A stretch of DNA of 64,000 bases from Prorocentrum cordatum (Eukaryota > Sar > Dinophyceae > Prorocentrales > Prorocentraceae), in assembly GCA_963575745.1 (NCBI GenBank), contig CAUYUJ010013803.1, positions 190,427 through 254,426 on the forward strand, written 5' to 3'. Under the pieces are notes generated by a model that searched no databases, was not told the origin of the DNA, and was given only the letters and a program-made list of their open reading frames with translations. Made by a program: the position numbers and the translations under genes. Shown here piece after piece: positions 9,870 to 18,839 of the stretch. Each line of letters starts with the position of its first letter. Within the stretch, counting starts at the first letter, position 1.

Positions 9870-11838
9870 CAGCGGTAGGGAAAAACTGAGCCCGAGGCCA
9901 CAGATAGACACGCCATTCTCCCACAAGAGGTCAAGACTACGAAAATCGTACTTCTGCCCTTAACGAAAGACAAGACACAAACGAAATTGTCTCCGATCTC
10001 GAGAACTCTTTCCCCGTAGTCCTTTGCAGAGCGGACAAAATGTCGCGCCAACAAAACTCCCGCGCGAGACTCCAGGGTTGCAATACGCTCAGCCCCCAAC
10101 CAGGGCAGGGCAACACACGCGGTCCAAGAGGCTCGCGCCAAGTGTTCCTCCGGCACTTCCTCAAAGAAAGGATTGGGGACCAAAGGGGCGTCGTCCTCCC
10201 CGCTGCGATTCTTGCAGGGCAGGACGGTCTGCGGGCCCGAGAACGGGTCGCCAGGCGGACCGAGAGCGGAGACGCGCGGAGGCAAGGCCCCGTCACGCCC
10301 TTTGAATAGTGAGCGCTCGCCACGGCGACAGCAGCTCCTGTCAGACTGGAATCGCACATGCCCACGGCACTGCAGTAGGGACGCCTCCGGTCGGCGGCGC
10401 AAGAAAAGAGCAACCTCCGAAAGACCGAGAACTCCCAGGCAGCTGCTGCCCAGAGCCTCCCAGGCTGGCCCACGGGGCTGGCGACGAAATCGTAGCACCA
10501 ACGGAACGCTGACATGAGGCAGGGGTTCAGCATGGCCGCGTCGAACGCAGTGCCCGATGGTGACCTCCACCTGTCGCGGAGACACCTTGGGGCGACGCTG
10601 GAACCACCTGGGCGCGGCCTCCAGCCGAGCCCGTCGTCGCCCAGTAGCTGCACCGCCCCCGCGCCCCCGTCGATCTCCCTGCCGAGCAAGGCAGCCGAAG
10701 TGGAGGCGGCGGCGACCTCAGGCACATCGAAGCCGTCGGCCACCAGCTGCGCCTCGATCTCGGCCCGCAGCGCGTCGGCGTTCTCACGGGAGGTCGAGCC
10801 GACGCCGACGTTGTCGCAATAGGCGAGCACCGCGGGCTCACCCTCCGAGATGTCGGGGACGGGGCCGCGGTCGGTGAGAAGCGCAGGGGGACCCCTGCCG
10901 ATGGCGACCTGCACGCGCCAAGACGCGACACGCTGGGCAAGGTAGAAGGCACAACTCCAGCCCATCGGCACCACCTTCAGCATCGGCCAGGCCCGTCCGT
11001 CCGACGGCGGGAGCGACCCTACCAACGGCCCCCCGACGCTCCTGGCAAAGCCCACGGGGACCGCCGGGAGAGAGGAGAAGGGCATCAGCTCGGGAAGGTT
11101 CTTGAGCGCGTAAAAGTAGCTCTTGATGTCAAGGCTGCCGACGAAGAGCTCCCCCCTCGTCTCGGACGTCTCGTCGGGTCGGGGCCTCCTCGGCCCCTCC
11201 AACTCCAGCCTGCCCCAGGAGGCCCCTGAGCCCATCGCCAGCGCGGGACACTTGCGGAAGCGCCTGTTAGGCACCCGAGCGTCGAGCACCAGCCTCAACC
11301 TTCCAGACTTCTTGCCAACGAAGAACGGGGTCGCCCAGTCCTTCGGCTCCGCGGTGAATGAGGGGAGCCCAGCGGCGTGCAGGTCCCCGACGAAGCCCCG
11401 ATAGAGGTCGGGATCCTTGCGCAGCTCGACGCCCATGAACGGGGTGATGGGCGGTGAACTCTCGATCACGCGTCCCCGCTCGCCCTGGTCTAGCAACATG
11501 GCGTTCATCCAATCCCGTAGCATCTCCTGTCCGACAGGGTCGATCACGTCGATGAGGGCCGGCGGCGTCGAGCCTAGCATCGGCATATCGACGAGCTCCC
11601 TGTCATAAGCCCGCACTGGGCACGCGGCTCCCTCATCATAGAAAGAGCGGAATCTCAGCAGCTCCCCTGCGGCTGCCCGAGTTTGAAATACATCGCTGCG
11701 CTGGGCGCTCAGTCGCGCAGCAAGCCGAAGCTGATGATGAGCTTCGTGGCGGGCGGCATGCGCAGTTCCCGCGGAGCCCCCCGGGGCCCGGTAGAGCTCG
11801 TTCAGGGCGCTGACAGCCTGATTGACGGTGCGGTCCTC
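9870..11838 (-). pseudogene. Reverse transcriptase plus RNase H (pol) of the DIRS-like element
   Basis: The frame is open from just after a TGA at 11841-11839 through 11616 and on to a frameshift near 10300. The following residues are numbered from the GTG codon at 11616. Fingers: WATPFFVGKKSGRLRLVLDAR (93-113, split here as WATPFFVG and RLRLVLDAR). Motif A: GSLDIKSYFYAL with Asp163. Motif B: VVPMGWSCAFYLAQ (215-228). Motif C: LAYCDNVGVG, where Asp268 is followed by Asn269 instead of Asp. After the RT, CDSSLTGAAVAVA looks like the first RNase H strand. The RNase H continues in the shifted frame with ATLESRAG, LEIGDNFV, KGRS and WAPSERNLAGAGSR, which match the E, D and C-terminal boxes of DIRS/Ty3-type RNase H. 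The last acidic residue is apparently Ala. The enzyme would copy element RNA into DNA. Confidence 0.85.
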
Positions 11839-11841
11839 TCA

Positions 11842-13275
11842 AAATACCCTGGCCAGCGCTCGCCTCTGGCCCCTGGAACCTGCCCCCGTGGCGGGGAGCT
11901 CCTCGACCATCGGCAAAGGAAAAAGTTCGCGCTGCCGTCCGTCAAAAGCTGGGCGTCGTCCGGGCGCGTAGCCACGCGCAGCCCGAGCACCGCAGTGGCC
12001 TGGGATACACGGTCGAGGTCGGCCAGGCCCCGCCGCGGAGTCGTCATTCATCGAGAGTGGGCGCCGTCGGGGCCCTCCTCCTTGCCCTTGCCTGCGCCCT
12101 TGCGGCCGCCCCGCCGCATGCAGGCGCAGCTCCTCACGTGCCTCGCGCTGCCCCTTGGCGACCTTCGCTTCGCCCATCGCCTGGCCCGCGACGCACCTGT
12201 GGAGACTCGGAGCCACCGTGGCCCCATCCAGCCCTGTAGGGCCAGCCCATGTAGTGGTCGGCCGCCCCGTAGTCGGGCGCCGATGGGCTGGCCCTGCGCG
12301 CGCCCTCGACGAGCTGGATCCGCCTTGCGACGAGCTCGCCCGTCTGCAGGCTGCGCGCGTCACACACCATGACGAACAGCGCCACGCACAGCACGTGGCG
12401 TTCGTGAATTGACCTGTCCCCCGTCGGCACGTGCGAGACCCGAACCCACGTGTCGTGGTGAGTGAGCGGAGTGATGCCGCCGTCTCTCCAGCGTCGCAGC
12501 ACCCGCCCGACCGAGGCAGCACCCTCGAGCCCGAGTCCGCCCTGCGGGAGCGCGTCGTCGAGCAGGTCCACGGCCTCTGCGAACGGGCGCCCGCGGCGCC
12601 GCTCGCATCGAAGGCGACAGGAAGGACGCACGGGTCGTCGTTGGCGTAGCCTCTGACCTCGCCCTCGCCCATCTGCCGAGCGAACACCTTGCCAGCAGGG
12701 AGCGTCACGATGGCCATGTCTCCGTCGACCGTGGGCGCGTCGCCGAGGTCCGCGATCACCTGGCCTCGCTGGAGGCCTGCCGCATCCTCGGCCACGACCC
12801 AGACCCGCTGGAAGGCGCCCGCAGCGGCGCCCAGGCGCGGGGCGCCCGCCACGGCGGCCGCCGGCTGCGCGGCCGGCGCGGCCGCGACCCACGCGAGGAG
12901 GGCCCCGTCCGCGAAGTACTGAGCCCTCTCCGCCGGGGCGGGCACCCGCCGAAATCGGTAGATCCGATTGGGGTCGATCCCGGCGGGCGCCGCGCCCGGG
13001 CCAGCCAGCGCACGGATGTCCAGCAGGTCGACGCTGGCGAAGGAGATCTGCTCGATGTAGCGGTCGCCGTCTGGCGTCAGGGCGCCGCGCTGCGCGTCGG
13101 CCCCGACCGGGTGATGAGCCGCTCGCGGTAGAGGGCGCCCACCACGCCTGGGAGGTCGTAGGCCACCAGGACCCATACCCCAGGCGCGGGCGCCATCAAC
13201 GAGTCGCCTGCCTCGCCCTGGCCGCGGCGAGCGCGGCGCGGGCCTCCTCTGCCAGGGCCGTCGGCGCGAGCTCAA
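11842..13275 (-). pseudogene. Gag-like region of the DIRS-like element (two internal frameshifts)
   Basis: One frame supplies ALTPDGDRYIEQISFAS, VWVVAEDAAG, GKVFARQMGEGEVRGY and DPCVLPVAFDAS. Around 12590 the sensible reading moves to another frame with RPFAEAVDLLDD, DTWVRVSHVP, HERHVLCVALFVMV and LQTGELVARRIQLVEGARR. Near 12170 it returns to the first frame with AMGEAKVAKGQREA and RQRELFPLP. The second copy at 46.7-50.1 kb has matching pieces in the same order (ILTPDGDA, NHEFMCRLLEVGLRYDQL, ELVARALQTENERY, RQRDIFPLP). It is probably the structural protein of the element. The frame ends at a TGA at 11841-11839, and the RT continues in the same frame directly beyond it. Confidence 0.65.
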
Positions 13276-13715
13276 CCCCAGCCTGCTCGCCCGCTGCGGG
13301 GGGCGCCTCCACCGCCACCGGCGGCGCGGGCCCCGCCGGCGGCGCGGCCGGCCACGCGGCCGGCCAGGCCGGCGCCTCCAGCCGCCACGGGCGGCCGACC
13401 ACGAGCAGGGCGAGGAAGAGGCCCCCTGCCAGCGCCCCTGCGAGGAACGCCGCCGCGAGGGGCCCGACCAGGCCCGGGCAAGGAGCCGCTGGCGGGCACG
13501 AGGGCGCCGCCAGGCACGCGGTCCGCCGCTCCGGGCCGCACCGCTGGAGCTGCTGGCTCAGCAGCTCGAGCACCCCCTCGTCGGGACGGACGGGAGTGCA
13601 GTCGCAGAAACACGCAGGCGAGTGCACGACGTTGGCCAGGAGTCCTCCGAGCGCCGAATACCCCAGCTGCAGCACGTTCTCCATGCACTGCCGGCCGAGG
13701 ACGGGCGCCCAGAAC
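13196..13715 (-). pseudogene. N-terminal membrane-segment ORF of the DIRS-like element
   Basis: The minus-strand frame 13726-13196 begins in the A1 repeat. It encodes a Cys-containing stretch (ACFCDCTPVRPDEGVLELL) and a clear hydrophobic segment of about 25 residues (LVGPLAAAFLAGALAGG followed by LFLALLVVG). A Pro/Ala-rich linker and an Ala/Arg-rich helix (EEARAALAAARARQATR) follow. The second copy has the same layout at 49396-50067. A transmembrane segment in a gag-region ORF is unusual for retroelements. The function is unknown. Confidence 0.55.
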
Positions 13716-13720
13716 CTCTG

Positions 13721-13800
13721 AGCCAAAGAATTCTACGGAGAGAAGCTGTGGTTGCGGCGCTCTCCCGAGAATCAATCAAAGAACGCTAAAGCTGACTCAT
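13721..13800 (-). repeat. Split direct repeat A1
   Basis: An 80-bp repeat, 78 of 80 identical to 7808-7887. It forms the 5' end of the element. Beyond it the plus strand reads CATAGCCATCATCG, the start of the right-hand CAT array. Confidence 0.92.
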
Positions 13801-14293
13801 CATAGCCATCATCGTCAGCATCACCATCATCAGCATCATCGGAATCACAAGATTCATCTTCATCGTATCCTCATCGTCATCAGCATCATCATCATCATCA
13901 TCAGCATCATCATCGTTGTCCTCATCATCAGCAGCAGCAAAATCAACATCAGAATCATCGTCATCAGTATCAGTATAATCCCCCTCATCATCAGCATTAT
14001 CATCCTCGTCGTCGTGGTCATCATCAGCACGATCGATAATCATCATCAGCAGCATCGTCAGCATCAGCATCCTCGTTATCAGCGTCATCATCCTCATCAT
14101 CAGCAGCATCATCGTCATCATCCGCATACTCCTCGTCGTCATCATCATCCTCATTGCAATCCCCATCGTCATCGTCATCGGCATCGTCTTTAACAGCAGC
14201 AGCATCAGCATAATCATCAGCGGTATCAGCATCGTCAATTTGTCATCGTGGCCACAATCTGATCATTACCATTATCAGTATCTCTAGCAACGG

Positions 14294-14357
<64 letters not shown>

Positions 14358-14363
14358 GCATCG

Positions 14364-14402
<39 letters not shown>

Positions 14403-14460
14403 CCATGGTCAACCATCATCATCGTCCTCATCCTCATCGCCGTTTTAATCATTACCAAAA
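13801..14460 (+). repeat. (CAT/ATC)n array, right half of a split array
   Basis: Degenerate CAT triplets with CAG, CGT and CCT variants. The purest part is about 14300-14400. Asp-rich and Met-rich frames are artefacts. Confidence 0.92.
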
Positions 14461-14538
14461 TCAGTAGCGTCGGACCTCCCAATTCCCCTCATTCCCCACC
14501 TCAACGGCCTCCTCTTCTCAACCACCCCATTCCGCATC

Positions 14539-14772
14539 TAGAGGCCTCCGAGATGGGGTCCGAGTAGATGGGGTCGAAGGATCGCGCCGCATCGCCGATA
14601 CATCGGCGATGCATCGGCGATGCACCAGCGATGCATCGTCGACGTGGGCGATGCATCGGCGACGTCGACGTGATGCAACTCGGGCTCCACATCGAACCGC
14701 ATCGGCGATGCATCGGCGATGCGGTGAGATCTTCCGATCCCATCTACTCCGACCCCATCTAGGTGGCCTAGA
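14539..14772. mobile_element. Palindromic MITE-like element (CATCGGCGATG family), copy 1
   Basis: About 60-bp terminal inverted repeats. The left begins TAGAGGCCTCCGAGATGG. The right, complemented, begins TCTAGGCCACCTAGATGG. Both arms share GGGTC.GAGTAGATGGG and CCGCATCGCCGA. The centre is made of CATCGGCGATG boxes. GCATC is present directly outside both ends (14534-14538 and 14773-14777), a possible 5-bp target duplication. A second copy lies at 42961-43356. No coding capacity. Confidence 0.75.
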
Positions 14773-14789
14773 GCATCGTCGCAACAGCA

Positions 14790-15370
14790 GGCTTTTCGGT
14801 AGAGCCGTCCGGGTATTCCGCCTGAGACTTCCTTACAAGTTACGATGAGAAAGCTCAAACATCTAACACTTGCGCGAAACGGGAGCAATACATTGTGGAA
14901 TTGCGGTGTTCGCATTTTCGCTGCGCAAGATGATATCAAACGTTTCTAAAGCTACACGAGTGGAGGGCGATTCCTATTGCAACACGTGGTATCGCCTGAC
15001 AGGCTCCGCAAATCTATGCTCAGTGAGCTTGAACTTCCGAACGGGTTCACAGATATGAAGGGCGCCCCCCATTCGAGAACATGGCTCTCACAGAACCAAC
15101 CTGAAGATTCCGAAGAGTTGAGACCGAGCTTTCGCCTGAAAAGTTCTGGACACGTGCTGCCTCGAGGCTCGGAAATAGCTTCACGGATGGACATCGATTC
15201 CTTTTCGAGGTCGTCCTCTCGCCCTGGCTCCAAGTACCTATGCTTGAAGACCTGCCAGACACATGTACGGCGAATTCCTCGCAAGCACATTGCGTTGAAT
15301 CACGTTCAACGATGTGCTATTGAGCATGCCCGGCGATGTAAAGATCAGGGAATAAGGATCTGACCATGCA
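14790..15370 (+). repeat. Degenerate copy of the composite repeat
   Basis: Head-like sequence (GCCTGAGACTTCCTTACAAGTTACGATGAG) is visible, written here in parts: GCCTGAGACTTCCTT then AAGTTACGATGAG. Monomer-like text follows near 15050 (TTCACAGATATGAAGGGCG, ACATGGCTCTCAC) and near 15180 (TTCACGGATGGACA). It is much more diverged than the copies at 0.3, 44 and 62 kb. Confidence 0.45.
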
Positions 15371-15600
15371 AGTACAACATAACCTCATATTTCCAGCGGG
15401 CGTTCCTTGAAGTTGATGGGCGTACGTGGGTTGGCAAATTCGGGGACTTGGGACGGGAAGGTTGGTGTGCTGGGTGCTCTGTGTCGTTCCTCCTTTGACT
15501 TCGGAGTACCGGGCGAGATCCGCAAATGATACGAGCTAGAAAGCGGCCACACTCCTGCTGCGCAGTTGGAGGCATCGAACGGCGATCGTCATCGGGGTGG
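15371..15600. other. No recognisable feature
   Basis: Short unique stretch between the degenerate composite repeat and the GTC array. Confidence 0.5.
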
Positions 15601-15609
15601 GGGAGGACA

Positions 15610-15860
15610 GAGGAGGGAGGATCAGCATCGCCGCCATCCTCGACTCCGTCATCGTCGACTTCGCCGTCGTCACCGCCGCCGTCGTCGTCGTCGTTGTCGC
15701 CGTCGACGACTCCGCCATTATCAACGTCGTCGTCGTCGTCCGAAGTCGTCGTCCTCGCCGCCATCGTCGCCACGGCCGCCGACGTCGTCGTCGTCGTAGT
15801 CACCGTCGTCGTGCGTCGTCGTCGTGCGTCGTCGTCGTCCGTCGTTCGGGGTCGTCGCCC
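15610..15860 (+). repeat. (GTC)n array
   Basis: Imperfect GTC/CGT triplets with GCC interruptions. Arg-, Val- and Ser-rich frames result. Confidence 0.85.
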
Positions 15861-16014
15861 GTGGGCGCGGCGGAGGGGGGAAGCCGCGGGAGGGGTCCCG
15901 TGGGCGAGCACGATGCGCGAGAGAAGGTCCTCAGGGCGCCCCCCAGCGGCGCCGCGGCCCTCCGATTCCCCGTGCCCCTTCCCTTTCCGCGAGCATCTCA
16001 TCTGTTTCTCTTCC

Positions 16015-16435
16015 TCCTTCTCATCCTCCTCCATATCCTCATGCAACTCCACCTCCTCCTCCTCCTCCTCCTCCTCCTCCTCCTCCTCCTCCTCCTCCTC
16101 CTACTTCTCCTCCTCCTCCTCCTCCTCGTCCTCCTTCTCCACCTCCGCCTCATCCCTCTATGGATTCCTCCTCCTCTTCTTTCTCCTCCTCCTCCTTCTC
16201 CTCCTCCTCTCCTCCGTCTGCTCCTCCTCCTCCTCTCCTCTCCTCCTCCTCCTCCTCCTCCATCCTCCTCCTCCTCCTCCCCCTCCTCCTTCCCCCTCCT
16301 CCTCCTCCTCCTCCTCCTCCTCCTCCTCCTCCTCCTCCTCCTCCTCCTCCTCCTCATAATCATCATTCCTTGCCTCCTCCCTTGCCACCTTCTCCTCCTC
16401 CTCCTCCTACTCCTCAACATCCTCCTCCTGTTCCT
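16015..16435 (+). repeat. (CTC)n array
   Basis: About 420 bases of CTC triplets with interruptions, purest at about 16290-16355. Long Ser-, Pro- and Leu-rich frames across it (for example 339 codons at 15824-16843) are artefacts. Confidence 0.95.
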
Positions 16436-16437
16436 TC

Positions 16438-16597
16438 CCACCCCACTACGACGACGGCAACGGCGACAACGACGGCGAATCAGTTGACCCAGGCGAGGAG
16501 GACGACGACGAAGGCAACGGCGACGACGACGACGACGCTGAACCAGACGGCCCCGACGACGACGCAGACGCAGACGCCAACGTCGACGACGACGACC

Positions 16598-16632
<35 letters not shown>

Positions 16633-16636
16633 CATG
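16438..16636 (+). repeat. (GAC)n array
   Basis: Imperfect ACG/GAC triplets joined head to tail to the CTC array. Confidence 0.9.
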
Positions 16637-17620
16637 CTCAGGGAAGCGTTCCCCCGCGGGCGCCCGGGCGCCCTCCTCCGCGCGGGCGACGTTGCCACTG
16701 GGCGAGCGGGGCGGGGCGCTGGGGGGGAAACGGGCCGCTCCCCCCGCACGTGCGAGGTGGGGACACGTCCATATCCATTGACAGTGGAATCAACGTCGAG
16801 GGGACGCCAGCGGGCGGTGGATATGGAAACAGTCGACCCATAGATTAAGGATGTGCGGTAAGGACGCAGGGGCCTTGGAAAGCCATGTTGACATGTTTCG
16901 GGATTGGCCGAAGGGGCTGGTCCGCGAAAGTCTCCAGGGATGGGCCGAAGGGGCAAGGATGCAAGGGCAGCCTTGGAAAATTGACCATCCTTACCATGCA
17001 GGTTGACAGTACAGACGGACCTAGGACAGAAGAACATCCTCCAAGAATATGAGACCCAGCCAAAGCACACAGAACATCCAAGGGTGCCCTCCCCAGGATG
17101 CACGAGAACATCCAACAAACAAGAAGCACATTAGGATACCCTCCCATAATATACCTCGGTCTGACTATATGTCTGGGACCCTGCACTCCGCCCGAACAGC
17201 AAGCATGGATCCGGAACGCAGGCAGACATACCAGTACGATGCGCCCCCCGTGGACGAGGCGGGCGTCCGAACCGAACAGTCAGTACAGACATCCTGCAGC
17301 ATTTCGCCACGCAGGCGGCATGGCCAGAAAGCGCCCGCCACCGAGCATGTACTATAGAAGTCCTGAGCGCGCACGTCGACCCCTGGGGGAAGGCGGCGCA
17401 CACATGGTCGAATAATGTTTGGGTTTGGGTGATGCCGATGATCTTGAATCTGGGAACCAAGGATCCAGGACCCAAGTTGTACATGGGTGGGGCCCTTCTG
17501 GGCCTCCAAGAGGGCCCTCGTGGCCACGGCTGGATCCGCTTCGACATGTTGGCCAGAACGCACCCCAGGAGAGCGGGGGTCGTGGGTCGTCGTGGCCGTC
17601 ATTGTCGCGGTTTTCCTTAT
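16637..17620. other. No recognisable gene
   Basis: Unique-looking sequence. It has a short 10-bp inverted pair (TCCATATCCA near 16769, TGGATATGGA near 16818) and repeated GATGGGCCGAAGGGGC-like text near 16910-16960. Openings on both strands have no recognisable domain. Confidence 0.5.
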
Positions 17621-17629
17621 CCTCCTCCT

Positions 17630-17734
17630 CCTGCTCTTCCTCCTCCTCCTCCTCCTCGTTATCCTCCTCGTCCTCGTCCTCCTCCTCCTCCTCATCATCA
17701 TCAGCAGCATCATCAGCATCATCAGCATCATCAG

Positions 17735-17832
<98 letters not shown>
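17630..17832 (+). repeat. CTC then (CAT)n microsatellite
   Basis: CTC-rich to about 17690, then nearly pure CAT to 17832. Confidence 0.95.
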
Positions 17833-17884
17833 CCCCCCCTCCTCTTCGCCCGCCGATGCGACGGGGGAGGGACGGGGGGCGGGG

Positions 17885-18321
17885 AGAGGTTTGAGTTTGT
17901 GTTTGTCCTTGCGTTTGTGTTTGCACGTGCAGTGTGTTTATGTTTGTGTTTGTGGTTGTGTTTGTGTGTGCTTGTGTTTGTGCTTGTGCGTGTGATTGGA
18001 CTTGCGTGCGCGCGCGTGCGCGCGCGCGTGCGTGAGCGTGCGCGTGTGTTTGTGCGCGTGCGTGTGCGCGTGCGTGTGCGAGTGCGTGTGCGTGCGCGTG
18101 CGCGCGTGCGTGTGCGTACGTGTGGGCGCGCGCCCGCGTATGTGCGCGTCCGTGTGCGCGCGCGTGCGCGCGATTCTCCGAGCTGTCACTGCGCGCGGGG
18201 CTGCAAAGCCAAGCAAGTGTGTGTGTGTGCGTTTGCGTATATGTATGTGTACGACTATGCGCATATGTATTGTTATGTATGGGCATGTATATGTGTAAGT
18301 GTATAGTTACGCAAATGTAAA

Positions 18322-18352
<31 letters not shown>

Positions 18353-18790
18353 GTGCATGTGTATGTGTACGAATATGTGTATGTGTATGAATAGACGTAT
18401 GTGTGTGCGTATGCGTATGCGTGTGCGTGTGCGTGCGCGTGCACGTGTGACCGTGCGTGTGCGTGTGTATGCGTGCGCGCGCCTGGGCAATTGTGTGTTT
18501 GTGCGCCTGTGTATGTATGTGTGCCTGTGTGTGTCTCTGTGTGCACGTGTAGTGCTTGTGTGTATGTGTGCGTGGGTGTTTGTGTGTCTGTGTGTGTCTG
18601 TGTGTCTGGGTATGTGTATATGTGTGTCCGTGTGTCCGTGTGTCTGTGTCTGTGTGTATGTGTGTCTGTGTGCATGTGTCTCTGTGTTTTTGCGCGTCTG
18701 TGCGTCAGTGTGCTGGTGTGTGTCAGTGTGTCTGTGTGTATGCCTGCGTGTCCGCGTCTGTGTTCATGTGCGTCTGCGTCCGCGCGCCTG
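17885..18790 (+). repeat. ~0.9 kb degenerate (TG)n array
   Basis: Alternating purine-pyrimidine TG/CG/TA text over about 900 bases (GTGTGCGTGTGTATG-like). Such sequence can adopt Z-DNA in principle. Cys- and Val-rich or His/Thr-rich frames are artefacts. Confidence 0.95.
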
Positions 18791-18839
18791 CGAGCGCGCG
18801 CTCGCCCCCCCCTGCGAGCCACGCCTAGCAGCAAACCGA

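Larger units (their letters stand above)
7621..13800 (-). mobile_element. DIRS-order (Ngaro/PAT-like) tyrosine-recombinase retroelement, structurally complete, coding region broken
   Basis: Read on the minus strand, the element has A1 (13800-13721), a gag-like region, reverse transcriptase, RNase H, a tyrosine recombinase, then B1 (8045-7888), A2 (7887-7808), a 29-bp spacer and B2 (7778-7621). A1 and A2 differ at 2 of 80 bases; B1 and B2 differ at about 6 of 158. This split-direct-repeat order, with B1 directly abutting A2, is the known architecture of Ngaro- and PAT-type DIRS elements, which integrate through a tyrosine recombinase and make no target duplication. Both flanks are CAT arrays. 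High repeat identity suggests a fairly recent insertion, although the coding region has at least four frame breaks and one in-frame TGA. Confidence 0.88.

Noticed and set aside
17165-18490. His/Thr-rich frame of 441 codons
   Set aside because: It reads through the TG and CAT arrays and has no unique protein segment.
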